This document shows positions 7,296 through 15,709 of a stretch of 64,000 bases of DNA, in pieces. The position numbers were made by a program, and so were the translations under genes. The stretch's first letter is position 1, and every line of letters begins with the position of its first letter. The DNA is from Nocardioides sp. Soil797. Its GTDB lineage: Bacteria > Actinomycetota > Actinomycetes > Propionibacteriales > Nocardioidaceae. The notes beneath the pieces were generated by a model. It was not told where the DNA came from. It saw nothing but the letters and a program-made list of their open reading frames with translations, and ran no database searches. The DNA is taken from contig LMSR01000020.1 of NCBI GenBank assembly GCA_001429555.1, forward strand, positions 279,417 to 343,416, read 5' to 3'.

Positions 7296-9104
7296 GTGAT
7301 CCGCACCCTCCCCATGAGGACGCACAGTGCCGGCGCCCTGCGGGCCGAGCACGTCGGCCAGACCGTGACCCTCGCCGGATGGGTGGCGCGGCGGCGAGAT
7401 CACGGAGGCGTCGCCTTCATCGACCTGCGCGAAGCCAGTGGCGTGGCCCAGGTCGTGATCCGCGACGAGGAGGTGGCCCACCAGCTCCGCAGCGAGTTCT
7501 GCCTGAAGATCACCGGTGAGGTCTCGCTCCGTCCCGAGGGCAACGCAAACCCGAACCTGCCGTCGGGCGAGATCGAGGTCATCGCCACGGAGGTCGAGAT
7601 CCTCTCGCCCTCCGCGCCGCTGCCGTTCCCCATCGACGACGCCGCCGGTCACGGCGCCGGAGAGGTGGGGGAGGAGGCGCGCCTCAAGCACCGCTACCTC
7701 GACCTGCGTCGCAGTGGACCCAACAGCGCGTTGCGGCTGCGCAGCAAGGTCAACAAGGCCGCGCGTGACGTCCTCGACCAGCATGACTTCGTCGAGATCG
7801 AGACCCCGACCCTGACCCGCTCGACGCCCGAGGGTGCTCGTGACTTCCTGGTTCCGGCGCGCCTGCGGCCGGGCAGCTGGTACGCCCTGCCCCAGAGCCC
7901 GCAGCTGTTCAAGCAGCTGCTGATGGTCGGCGGCATGGAGCGCTACTACCAGATCGCGCGTTGTTATCGCGACGAAGACTTCCGGGCCGACCGTCAGCCC
8001 GAGTTCACCCAGCTCGACATCGAGCTGAGCTTCGTCGACCAGGACGACGTCATCGCGCTGATGGAGGAGATCCTCGCTGCGATGTGGGCGTTGATCGGCG
8101 AGGAGATCCCGCGCCCGATCCCGCGGATGACGTACGCCGACGCGATGTCGAGGTACGGATCCGACAAGCCCGACCTGCGCATGGGCAACGAGCTCGTCGA
8201 GTGCACCGACTACTTCAAGGACACGCCCTTCCGTGTCTTCCAGGCGCCGTACGTCGGTGCCGTGGTGATGCCCGGTGGTGCCAGCCAGCCGCGCAAGAAG
8301 CTCGATGCGTGGCAGGAGTGGGCCAAGCAGCGTGGTGCCAAGGGCCTGGCCTACCTCCTGATCAAGGAGGACGGTGAGATCACCGGACCCGTCGCGAAGA
8401 ACATCTCCGAAGCCGAGCGTGAGGGCATCGCCGCCCAGGTCGGCGCCGCACCTGGCGACTGCGTGTTCTTCGCCGCCGGGCCCGCGAAGTCGAGCAGAGC
8501 GCTGCTCGGGGCCGCACGCCTCGAGATCGGGCGTCGCTGCGGACTGATCGACGAGGACGCCTTCGCGTTCACGTGGGTGGTCGACGCCCCGCTGTTCGAG
8601 CCGAGCTCGGAGGCCGTGGCCAGCGGCGACGTCGCCGTCGGTGGAGGCGCCTGGACGGCCGTGCACCACGCGTTCACCAGCCCGAAGCCGGAGTTCGTCG
8701 ACACCTTCGACACCGACCCCGGGCCGGCCCTGGCCTATGCCTACGACATCGTGTGCAACGGCAACGAGCTCGGTGGTGGCTCGATCCGAATCCACCGCGA
8801 CGACATCCAGAAGCGGGTCTTCAACGTCATGGGCATCGGCGAGGAGGAGGCCCAGGAGAAGTTCGGCTTCCTGCTCGACGCGCTGAAGTTCGGTGCCCCG
8901 CCCCACGGCGGCATCGCCGTGGGCATGGACCGCATTGTCGCGATCCTGGCCCGGACCGACTCGATCCGCGACGTGATCGCCTTCCCGAAGAGCGGTGGCG
9001 GCTACGACCCGCTCACCGAGGCACCGGCCCCGATCACGCCCGAACAGCGCAAGGAAGCCGGTGTCGACGCGACGCCGGAGAAGGATCTCCCGAAGGAGTC
9101 GTGA
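7296..9104 (+). CDS. aspS: Aspartyl-tRNA synthetase
   Basis: 602 residues, class II. GTG 7296 is chosen over an upstream in-frame ATG because AGGAG lies eight bases before it and the following residues begin the family N-terminus. Order: OB-fold anticodon domain (AGWVARRRDHGGVAFIDLR), catalytic core with RYLDLRR, motif 2 RCYRDEDFRADRQPEFTQ, the bacterial GAD insertion in the middle, then motif 3 with GAPPHGGIAVGMDRIV. Length fits bacterial AspRS. Whether it also charges tRNA-Asn cannot be told from this reading. It follows hisS by 78 bases. Confidence 0.95.
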   Translation: MIRTLPMRTHSAGALRAEHVGQTVTLAGWVARRRDHGGVAFIDLREASGVAQVVIRDEEVAHQLRSEFCLKITGEVSLRPEGNANPNLPSGEIEVIATEVEILSPSAPLPFPIDDAAGHGAGEVGEEARLKHRYLDLRRSGPNSALRLRSKVNKAARDVLDQHDFVEIETPTLTRSTPEGARDFLVPARLRPGSWYALPQSPQLFKQLLMVGGMERYYQIARCYRDEDFRADRQPEFTQLDIELSFVDQDDVIALMEEILAAMWALIGEEIPRPIPRMTYADAMSRYGSDKPDLRMGNELVECTDYFKDTPFRVFQAPYVGAVVMPGGASQPRKKLDAWQEWAKQRGAKGLAYLLIKEDGEITGPVAKNISEAEREGIAAQVGAAPGDCVFFAAGPAKSSRALLGAARLEIGRRCGLIDEDAFAFTWVVDAPLFEPSSEAVASGDVAVGGGAWTAVHHAFTSPKPEFVDTFDTDPGPALAYAYDIVCNGNELGGGSIRIHRDDIQKRVFNVMGIGEEEAQEKFGFLLDALKFGAPPHGGIAVGMDRIVAILARTDSIRDVIAFPKSGGGYDPLTEAPAPITPEQRKEAGVDATPEKDLPKES

Positions 9105-9113
9105 ACCAACGGA

Positions 9114-9157
9114 CACCTACGCGTAACTGGTCGAGACCAGATCGTTACGCGTAGGTG
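9114..9157. promoter_or_regulatory. Composite inverted repeat between aspS and the peptide ABC operon
   Basis: Perfect 14-base arms CACCTACGCGTAAC (9114-9127) and GTTACGCGTAGGTG (9144-9157) enclose a second inverted repeat TGGTC-GA-GACCA (9128-9139). It can act as a terminator-like hairpin for aspS, or as an operator, since it ends right before the -35 region of a candidate promoter (TAGAGT at 9182-9187). There is no T-tract, which speaks against a simple intrinsic terminator. Confidence 0.55.
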
Positions 9158-9181
9158 ATCGTTTAGCCACACCTGCACCCG

Positions 9182-9187
9182 TAGAGT
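9182..9187 (+). promoter_or_regulatory. Candidate -10 element of the peptide ABC operon
   Basis: TAGAGT, with CGTTTA or TCGTTT about 17 bases upstream as a weak -35. A short hairpin with arms CGGGGG and CCCCCG (9201-9215) lies in the presumed leader, just before the AAGGAGG ribosome site at 9224-9230. Confidence 0.35.
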
Positions 9188-9234
9188 CACGCCAGTCAAG
9201 CGGGGGATTCCCCCGGCGTGTGCAAGGAGGCGAG

Positions 9235-10239
9235 ATGTCGAGTTCGACCGAACCGAAGGTCGGCGGTGAAGCGGCCCAGTCGGTGGTCGACACGGCGGCG
9301 CCAGTCACGAGTGTGGCCAGCAAGTCGCCCATGCAGTTGGCGATGGCCCGGCTGCGCAAGGACAAGTTGTCCCTGATCGCACTGGGCTTCGTGTTGTTCT
9401 TCGTCGTGATCGGTCTGACCTCGCCGTTGGTCACTCACTTCGGTTGGATCGACCCGCTGACGACCAACCAGGATCTTGTGGATCCGTTCGGTCGACCGGT
9501 CGACAAGTGGGGCGGCATCAGCCTGTCCCACCCGCTGGGCATCGACAGCATCGGCCGCGACCTGATGTCGCGCCTCTGGTCCGGCGTCAGCCTCTCGCTC
9601 TTCATTGCGCTGTCCGGTACCGCGCTCGCAATGATCCTTGGCGTCGTGCTCGGCATCGTCTCCGGTGTGACCGGCGGCTGGACCGACGCGATCATCGGTC
9701 GCATCATCGACCTGACCCTGGCCTTCCCCCAGACCCTGATGTTGCTGGCCCTGGCCAGCACCGGCCTGATCATGGTGCAGAAGGCGTTCCACACGCCGGC
9801 CGGCAACCCCACCGCGGCGGTCTACCTCATCGTCGTTCTCGGTCTCTTCGGCTGGACCGGCATTGCCCGGATCGTCCGCGGGCAGGTGCTCTCACTGCGC
9901 GAGCGCGAGTTCGTGCACGCCGCGACGATGATGGGCGCCTCGAAGTACCGGCTCTACTTCCGCGAGATCCTGCCCAACCTGTGGGCGCCGATCCTGGTGA
10001 CGTTCACCCTGATGATGCCGGCCTTCGTCTCGGCAGAGGCGGCCCTGGCCTACCTCGGCGTCGGCATCAACGCCCCAACCCCCACGCTGGGCAACATTCT
10101 CAACGACTCGATCAGCTATGCCGACCTGGTGCCCACCTTCTTCTTCATCCCGGGCTTCACGATCGCCGCGATCGTCGTCTCGTTCAACCTGTTGGGCGAC
10201 GGCATCCGCGACGCCCTGGACCCCAAGGGCCACCAGTGA
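9235..10239 (+). CDS. Peptide ABC transporter permease (DppC/OppC type)
   Basis: 334 residues. ATG 9235 follows a strong AAGGAGG at 9224-9230. An N-terminal OppC-like segment with one helix (LSLIALGFVLFFVVIGLTSP) is followed by five helices of the binding-protein-dependent transport domain. The EAA loop that contacts the ATPase reads EFVHAATMMGASKYRLYFREILPN. It would pair with the DppB-type permease at 12201. Unusually for this family it precedes the substrate-binding protein gene rather than following the other permease. Confidence 0.88.
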   Translation: MSSSTEPKVGGEAAQSVVDTAAPVTSVASKSPMQLAMARLRKDKLSLIALGFVLFFVVIGLTSPLVTHFGWIDPLTTNQDLVDPFGRPVDKWGGISLSHPLGIDSIGRDLMSRLWSGVSLSLFIALSGTALAMILGVVLGIVSGVTGGWTDAIIGRIIDLTLAFPQTLMLLALASTGLIMVQKAFHTPAGNPTAAVYLIVVLGLFGWTGIARIVRGQVLSLREREFVHAATMMGASKYRLYFREILPNLWAPILVTFTLMMPAFVSAEAALAYLGVGINAPTPTLGNILNDSISYADLVPTFFFIPGFTIAAIVVSFNLLGDGIRDALDPKGHQ

Positions 10240-10317
10240 CTGCAACAACACCAGACCTCGACGGCACAGAGTCGTCGATCGTGCCGCCTCGAGGGCCGCA
10301 CACACAAGGAGGATGGA

Positions 10318-12063
10318 ATGGGTAAGAAACTGTTGAGGGCGGTCGCAGCCAGTTCTGCGCTAGCTCTCGGTTTGGGACTCGCCGCGTGTGGCGGCGACTC
10401 GGGCGGCGGTGGCTCAGCCAACGACGAGCCCGGCGAGAAGGGCGGCACTCTCCAGTACTTGCAGTCCTTCCTCTACGAGAGTGCTGACCCGCAGCGCATC
10501 TACTACGGCGTCCAGCTCGCTCAGTGGCGCCGGGTGCTCTACCGCGGCCTCGTCGCCTTCCCGATGGACTCCGACCCCGAGAAGGCAACCACTCCGGTTC
10601 CCGACCTCGCGACCGACACCGGCACCGTGACCGACGGCGGCAAGACGTGGGCGTTCACGCTGAAGGACGGTGTCAAGTGGGAAGACGGCTCTGACATCAC
10701 CTGCGCCGACGTCCAGTACGGCACCAGCCGGGTGTTCGCCAACGACGTCATCATCGGTGGCCCGAACTACACGCTCAGCTACATCGACGTGAAGGACTAC
10801 CCGGGCCCCTACACCGCGACCCCGGAGCAGCAGGCCGAGTTCGAGAAGGCGGTCAGCTGCTCGGACGACAACAAGACGGTCACGTTCCACTTCAACAAGC
10901 CGTGGGCCGACTTCAACCAGGCCGCGGCCGGCATGATGATGGTCGACCCCTACAAGAAGTCGTTCGACGAGGGTGACCGCAGCAAGTGGAAGGTCCTCTC
11001 CAACGGCCCGTACAAGGTCGAGGGCGGCGTCTGGGACAAGAACAAGGGCGCCACTCTGGTTCGCAACGACCAGTACGACGAGTCCACCGACACCCCCGAC
11101 CAGCTCCGCAAGGCGCTGCCGGACAAGATCAACTGGGTCGTCAACGGATCCGACACCGCTGGTGAGCTCTTCAACGACCGCCTGATCAAGGACGCGGGCG
11201 ACGACCAGTACGCCATCACCTCTGCCCGTGTGACTGCCCAGCAGCTGCCGAAGGTGCAGAGCGGTCCGGTCAGCGAGCGCTACGTCAACGTGGTCTCGCC
11301 GTTCACCGACTACCTGGTGATGAACCACAAGAAGCTGACCGACCCGAAGGTGCGCGAAGCACTGGCCGTCAGCCTCAACGCGACGGGCTACATCAAGGCC
11401 CTCGGTGGCGAGCTCGTCGCCGAGCCTGCTGACTCGATCGTCAACCCGGGCACCGCCGGCTACAAGCCCAACCCGGCGTTCGAGGGAATCTCGGACGGCG
11501 AGGGTGACCCCGACGCTGCTCAGGCCCTGTTGAAGGAAGCCGGCGTGAAGACGCCCTTCCCGATCAAGCTCTCCTACCCGAAGACGCCGACGGCTGACAA
11601 GGCCATGGCTGTTCTCCAGGAGTCCTGGAACAAGGCTGGCTTCGACGTCACGCTCGACGGCCAGGGCGACACCTACTACGACGTCATCGCGCAGCCCGAC
11701 AAGGACTCCGATGTCATGTGGGCCGGTTGGGGTTCGGACTGGCCGTCGGCCATGACGGTCATCCCGCCGCTGTTCGACAGCCGTCCGAACATCTCGAAGA
11801 CCACCTGTGGCAATGACTACGGTTGCTACGAGAGCGACGAGCTGAACAAGATCCTCGACGAGGCGGCCAACGCCTCCAACGTCGAGGACCAGCAGGCCAA
11901 GATGCAGGAAGCCGACGCCTTCCTGGGCAAGGAATACGCCTACATCCCGCTCGACAACCAGAAGTTCAACTGGCTGTACGGCTCGAAGGTCACCGGGTTC
12001 ACCACGACCGCGGCTTCCTCGAGCTACCCGGAGCTGGGCCTCATCGGGGTCTCGCAGAAGTAA
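10318..12063 (+). CDS. Peptide ABC transporter substrate-binding lipoprotein (SBP family 5)
   Basis: 581 residues. ATG 10318 follows AAGGAGG at 10306-10312. Signal peptide with lipobox LAAC (Cys about residue 23) and a Gly/Ser-rich linker place it on the outer face of the membrane. The body has the layout of DppA/OppA proteins: WAFTLKDGVKWEDGSDITCADV near residue 110, then a central VNVVSPFTDYLVMNHKKLTDPKVREALAVSLN segment. It should capture oligopeptides or a related nutrient for the flanking permeases; the exact ligand cannot be read. It is followed by a GC-rich hairpin that may set its higher expression. Confidence 0.9.
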   Translation: MGKKLLRAVAASSALALGLGLAACGGDSGGGGSANDEPGEKGGTLQYLQSFLYESADPQRIYYGVQLAQWRRVLYRGLVAFPMDSDPEKATTPVPDLATDTGTVTDGGKTWAFTLKDGVKWEDGSDITCADVQYGTSRVFANDVIIGGPNYTLSYIDVKDYPGPYTATPEQQAEFEKAVSCSDDNKTVTFHFNKPWADFNQAAAGMMMVDPYKKSFDEGDRSKWKVLSNGPYKVEGGVWDKNKGATLVRNDQYDESTDTPDQLRKALPDKINWVVNGSDTAGELFNDRLIKDAGDDQYAITSARVTAQQLPKVQSGPVSERYVNVVSPFTDYLVMNHKKLTDPKVREALAVSLNATGYIKALGGELVAEPADSIVNPGTAGYKPNPAFEGISDGEGDPDAAQALLKEAGVKTPFPIKLSYPKTPTADKAMAVLQESWNKAGFDVTLDGQGDTYYDVIAQPDKDSDVMWAGWGSDWPSAMTVIPPLFDSRPNISKTTCGNDYGCYESDELNKILDEAANASNVEDQQAKMQEADAFLGKEYAYIPLDNQKFNWLYGSKVTGFTTTAASSSYPELGLIGVSQK

Positions 12064-12083
12064 TCGCATCGCACCACCTGATT

Positions 12084-12118
12084 CCTGGGCGCTCGTCGCA
12101 TTGCGGCGGGCGCCCGGG
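12084..12118 (+). terminator. Hairpin after the substrate-binding protein gene
   Basis: A 9-bp stem (arms CCTGGGCGC and GCGCCCGGG with one G-U pair) encloses a 17-base loop. No T-run follows. Such hairpins after binding-protein genes commonly stabilise the upstream message and partly terminate transcription before the permease genes. Confidence 0.45.
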
Positions 12119-12200
12119 GATCGCCCGGTGCGTGGACTGACACGCACCCGCTTCCCGCGTCCTTCCGGACGCTTCCCAGACAACGAGAAGGTGGACACAC

Positions 12201-13217
12201 ATGTGGGCCTACGCTGCACGCCGGGTCGTGATCGGGGTGATGTTGCTTCTGGCGCTGACCTTGGTCACCTTCGTGCTGTTCTTCGCCAGCCCGGCCGACC
12301 AGGCACGCCACGCGTGCGGCAAGCAGTGCACGGACGAGCAGATCGCAGTCACCGAGAAGGCTCTCGGCTACGACAAGCCCGTCTACGAGCAGTGGGGGAT
12401 GTTTGTCAAGGGTTTGGCGACCGGCCGTGAGTTCCCGGCCGATCCTGAGCTGAAGAAGACGCACCCCGAGTTCATCACCGACTGTGACGCCCCGTGCCTG
12501 GGGTATTCCAAGACCAACGGCAAGACGGTCAACTACCTGATCGGCAAGGCAGCACCGGTGTCGGTGTCCCTGGCCGTGGTGGCCGTCGTGCTCTGGTTGG
12601 CGTTCGGCGTGTCGCTGGGCATCATCGCGGCCGTGGTCAAGGGATCGATCATCGACCGCGGCATCGTCGGACTGACCCTCATCATCTATGCCTTCCCCAC
12701 CTTCTTCCTCGGCGTCTTCTTCCTGAAATTCGTGGTCGTCAAATGGGGGATACTCGCGTATCCCGGATATGTGTCGATAGCGGAAGGAGGAGTGGCCAAC
12801 TGGCTCAACAACCTGCTCTTGCCGGGCATGACACTGGCCCTGGTGTTCCTGGCCAGTTATGTCCGTATGACGCGTGCCTTCGTCCTCGAGTCACTCGGTG
12901 AGGACTACATCAGAACCGCCCGCGCCAAGGGTCTGACCAGTCGCAGGGTCCTGTTCAAGCACGCTCTGCGCGCCGCACTCACGCCGCTGGTCACCATGAC
13001 CGGAATCGACTTCGCCTCACTCCTGGGTGGCGCGATCATCACCGAGCAGGTCTTTGCCTACAACGGCATGGGCAAACTGACGGTTGACTCGTCCCAGGCC
13101 TGGGATCTTCCGACCATCATCGGCATCGTGGTCGTCGCAGGTGCGTTCGTCATCCTGGCCAACATCATCGTCGACATCTGCTACGCGCTGATCGACCCGC
13201 GCGTCCGCCTGGGCTGA
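12201..13217 (+). CDS. Peptide ABC transporter permease (DppB/OppB type)
   Basis: 338 residues, six membrane helices, the first at about 10-30 (VVIGVMLLLALTLVTFVLFFAS). The long extracytoplasmic loop after helix 1 contains cysteines (HACGKQC, and DCDAPC). The EAA loop reads EDYIRTARAKGLTSRRVLFKHALRAAL. The ATG follows GAGAAGG. It forms the channel with the DppC-type permease at 9235 and is energised by the two ATPases downstream. Confidence 0.9.
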   Translation: MWAYAARRVVIGVMLLLALTLVTFVLFFASPADQARHACGKQCTDEQIAVTEKALGYDKPVYEQWGMFVKGLATGREFPADPELKKTHPEFITDCDAPCLGYSKTNGKTVNYLIGKAAPVSVSLAVVAVVLWLAFGVSLGIIAAVVKGSIIDRGIVGLTLIIYAFPTFFLGVFFLKFVVVKWGILAYPGYVSIAEGGVANWLNNLLLPGMTLALVFLASYVRMTRAFVLESLGEDYIRTARAKGLTSRRVLFKHALRAALTPLVTMTGIDFASLLGGAIITEQVFAYNGMGKLTVDSSQAWDLPTIIGIVVVAGAFVILANIIVDICYALIDPRVRLG

Positions 13218-13231
13218 GAGAGGACTGCCAC

Positions 13232-14287
13232 ATGAACAACGAACACTTCCTCAGCGTCAACGACCTGCAGGTGCACTTCAAGACCGCCGACGGCATCGTC
13301 AAGGCCACCGACGGGCTCTCCTACACCCTCGACCGGGGCAAGACCCTCGGCATCGTGGGTGAGTCGGGCTCGGGCAAGTCGGTCTCGAGCTCCGCGATCA
13401 TGGGCCTCCACCAAGGCACCTCTGCGCGGATCGAGGGCAACGTGTGGTTGGACGGCGTCGACCTGCTGACCCTGTCGCCACCCGAGATGCGCAAGCTGCG
13501 TGGCAAGGAGATCGCGATGATCTTCCAGGACCCGCTCTCCGCGCTGCACCCCTACTACACGGTGGGCCACCAGATCGCCGAGGCCTACCGGGTGCACAAC
13601 GCCGTCTCCAAGAAGCACGCCCGCAAGAAGGTCGTGGAGATGCTCGAACTGGTCGGGATCCCCCAACCGGAGCGTCGCTTCGACGGCTACCCGCACGAGT
13701 ACTCCGGCGGTATGCGGCAGCGGGCCATGATCGCCATGGCGCTGATCAATGACCCGAGCCTGCTGATCGCCGACGAGCCGACCACGGCCCTCGACGTCAC
13801 CGTCCAGGCCCAGATCCTCGACCTCCTGCAGAAGCTGCAGAAGGAGTTCAACACCGCGATCATCATGATCACCCACGACCTCGGTGTCGTTGCGGAGATG
13901 GCCGATGACGCACTGGTGATGTACGCCGGCCGGGCGGTGGAGTACGGCCCCGTCAGTGAAGTGCTGACGCACCCGGAGATGCCCTACACGTGGGGCCTGC
14001 TCTCCAGCGTCCCGGACGTGACGGCCGACACCGACATTCCGATGGTGCCGATTCCGGGGAACCCGCCCAGCCTGTTGAACCAGCCACCCGGCTGCGCCTT
14101 CCAGCCCCGCTGTGTGCACTCCTCGAAGGTGCCCGGCGACCTGTGCAAGACCACGATGCCGGACCTGCTTCCGGGTTCACACGGCGGCAGCGGTCACCTG
14201 ACTCGCTGTCACCTGCCGAATCCCGAACTGATCTATGAGACCGAAGTGGCCCACGACGTCACCCCTACGCAGTCTGAGGAGCGCTGA
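13232..14287 (+). CDS. Peptide ABC transporter ATP-binding protein (DppD/OppD type)
   Basis: 351 residues. Walker A GESGSGKS near residue 45, Q-loop FQDPLSALHP, signature YSGGMRQRAMIA, Walker B LLIADEPTTALD and the switch histidine in MITHDLG are all present. The C-terminus carries the oligopeptide-transporter extension (PGCAFQPRCVHS) with paired cysteines found in the DppD/OppD group. One half of the heterodimeric motor; the partner follows two bases downstream of its stop. Confidence 0.93.
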   Translation: MNNEHFLSVNDLQVHFKTADGIVKATDGLSYTLDRGKTLGIVGESGSGKSVSSSAIMGLHQGTSARIEGNVWLDGVDLLTLSPPEMRKLRGKEIAMIFQDPLSALHPYYTVGHQIAEAYRVHNAVSKKHARKKVVEMLELVGIPQPERRFDGYPHEYSGGMRQRAMIAMALINDPSLLIADEPTTALDVTVQAQILDLLQKLQKEFNTAIIMITHDLGVVAEMADDALVMYAGRAVEYGPVSEVLTHPEMPYTWGLLSSVPDVTADTDIPMVPIPGNPPSLLNQPPGCAFQPRCVHSSKVPGDLCKTTMPDLLPGSHGGSGHLTRCHLPNPELIYETEVAHDVTPTQSEER

Positions 14288-14289
14288 CG

Positions 14290-15555
14290 ATGGCCGACAC
14301 AGATGAGAGCCAGACCGACGGCCAGAACTCGGTGGACCCGAGCGAGGTGGAGGACGCACCCAGCCTCGACGAGGTGCTCCAGCAGTCGCACAAGCCGACC
14401 GAGCTGGACACCACGGCGCCGCCGGTGCTGACCGTGGACAACCTGCGGATGTACTTCCCGGTGCACTCCTCGGGTGTCATCCGCCGCAAGGTCGGTGACG
14501 TCCAGGCAGTGGACGGCATCTCGTTCGAGATCCTCCGGGGCGGCTCCTTGGGGCTCGTCGGTGAGTCGGGTTGCGGCAAGTCGACTGCCGGCCGTGCGAT
14601 CACCCGCCTCTACAAGCCCACGGGTGGCTCGGCGAAGTTCGGCGACCGCGACCTGGTCAAGTTGTCGACGCGGGAGCTGAAGCCGCTTCGTCGCGACGTA
14701 CAGATGATCTTCCAGGACCCGTACAGCTCGCTGAACCCGCGGCACTCGATCGGCTCGATCATCGGTGCTCCGCTGCGGATCCACAACATGGTTCCGAAGA
14801 AGCAGACGCTCAGCCGGGTGCAGGAGCTCCTGGAGGTCGTCGGCCTCAACCCCGAGCACTACAACCGCTATCCGAACGAGTTCTCCGGTGGTCAACGTCA
14901 GCGCATCGGTATTGCGCGGGCACTGGCGCTGCAGCCGAAGCTGATCGTTGCCGACGAACCGGTGTCCGCACTTGACGTGTCGATCCAGGCACAGGTGATC
15001 AACCTCCTGCAGGACCTGCAGAAGGAATTCGACATCGCGTTCCTGTTCATCGCACACGACCTGGCGGTGGTCCGACACTTCTGCCCCGAGATCGCGGTGA
15101 TGTATCTCGGCAAGATCGTCGAGATCGCCGATCGCGAGACGCTCTACCAGCGTCCCAACCACCCCTACACGCAGGCTCTGCTGTCCGCGGTGCCCGACGT
15201 GAAGCAGGCCGCGATCGGTGGCCGTCGCGAGCGGATCATGCTCGAGGGGGACGTGCCGAGCCCGATCAACCCGCCGTCCGGCTGCCGGTTCCGCACCCGT
15301 TGCCCGTTGGCTCGGGAGATCTGCGCGAAGGTGGAGCCGCCGATGGTGCAGATCGGTCCGCGACACAAGGTGGCCTGTCACTTCGCCGGGGAGTTGGGCA
15401 ACCACCCGCACGACCCGGTCACCGCGCGCATGCTCGGTGTCGACAACGACGGCAACCCCGACCCGGGTGCGACTCCCACCGAGATCGAGGAGACCCCGGG
15501 CTTCAACGACGTCTGGTTCGACCTCAAGGAACGCCGCACGGTCAAGCCTTCCTGA
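14290..15555 (+). CDS. Peptide ABC transporter ATP-binding protein (DppF/OppF type)
   Basis: 421 residues. An acidic N-terminal extension of about 45 residues (DESQTDGQNSVDPSEVEDA) precedes a standard ABC domain: Walker A GESGCGKST, signature FSGGQRQRIGIARAL, Walker B LIVADEPVSALD, switch HDLAVV. The C-terminal GCRFRTRCPLAREIC motif marks the oligopeptide family. Last gene of the transporter operon; a strong hairpin terminator follows. Confidence 0.93.
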   Translation: MADTDESQTDGQNSVDPSEVEDAPSLDEVLQQSHKPTELDTTAPPVLTVDNLRMYFPVHSSGVIRRKVGDVQAVDGISFEILRGGSLGLVGESGCGKSTAGRAITRLYKPTGGSAKFGDRDLVKLSTRELKPLRRDVQMIFQDPYSSLNPRHSIGSIIGAPLRIHNMVPKKQTLSRVQELLEVVGLNPEHYNRYPNEFSGGQRQRIGIARALALQPKLIVADEPVSALDVSIQAQVINLLQDLQKEFDIAFLFIAHDLAVVRHFCPEIAVMYLGKIVEIADRETLYQRPNHPYTQALLSAVPDVKQAAIGGRRERIMLEGDVPSPINPPSGCRFRTRCPLAREICAKVEPPMVQIGPRHKVACHFAGELGNHPHDPVTARMLGVDNDGNPDPGATPTEIEETPGFNDVWFDLKERRTVKPS

Positions 15556-15577
15556 CCTGACGCCCTCGTTCGACCAA

Positions 15578-15608
15578 CCAGCCCCGTGGCCACCGGCCGC
15601 GGGGCTGG
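15578..15608 (+). terminator. Intrinsic terminator-like hairpin ending the peptide ABC operon
   Basis: Arms CCAGCCCCG and CGGGGCTGG, with an inner stem GGCC-acc-GGCC, give about 14 base pairs and a three-base loop. It is followed by CTGCTTGTCCT, a weak pyrimidine run. It sits 23 bases after the last transporter gene and before the rarA promoter. Confidence 0.7.
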
Positions 15609-15696
15609 CTGCTTGTCCTAACAGCCGGGTAGCTCCAGGATCACCTGAGCTTCGGGCGCCGCTGGATCGCCGGGGCGTGGGGTGGATTGACTCAAC

Positions 15697-15702
15697 TAGG
15701 GT
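15697..15702 (+). promoter_or_regulatory. Candidate -10 element (leaderless) for rarA
   Basis: TAGGGT, then seven bases, then GTG 15710. No ribosome site lies in between. The element decides the start: the other in-frame GTG at 15701 lies inside it. Confidence 0.45.
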
Positions 15703-15709
15703 GGGGCGC

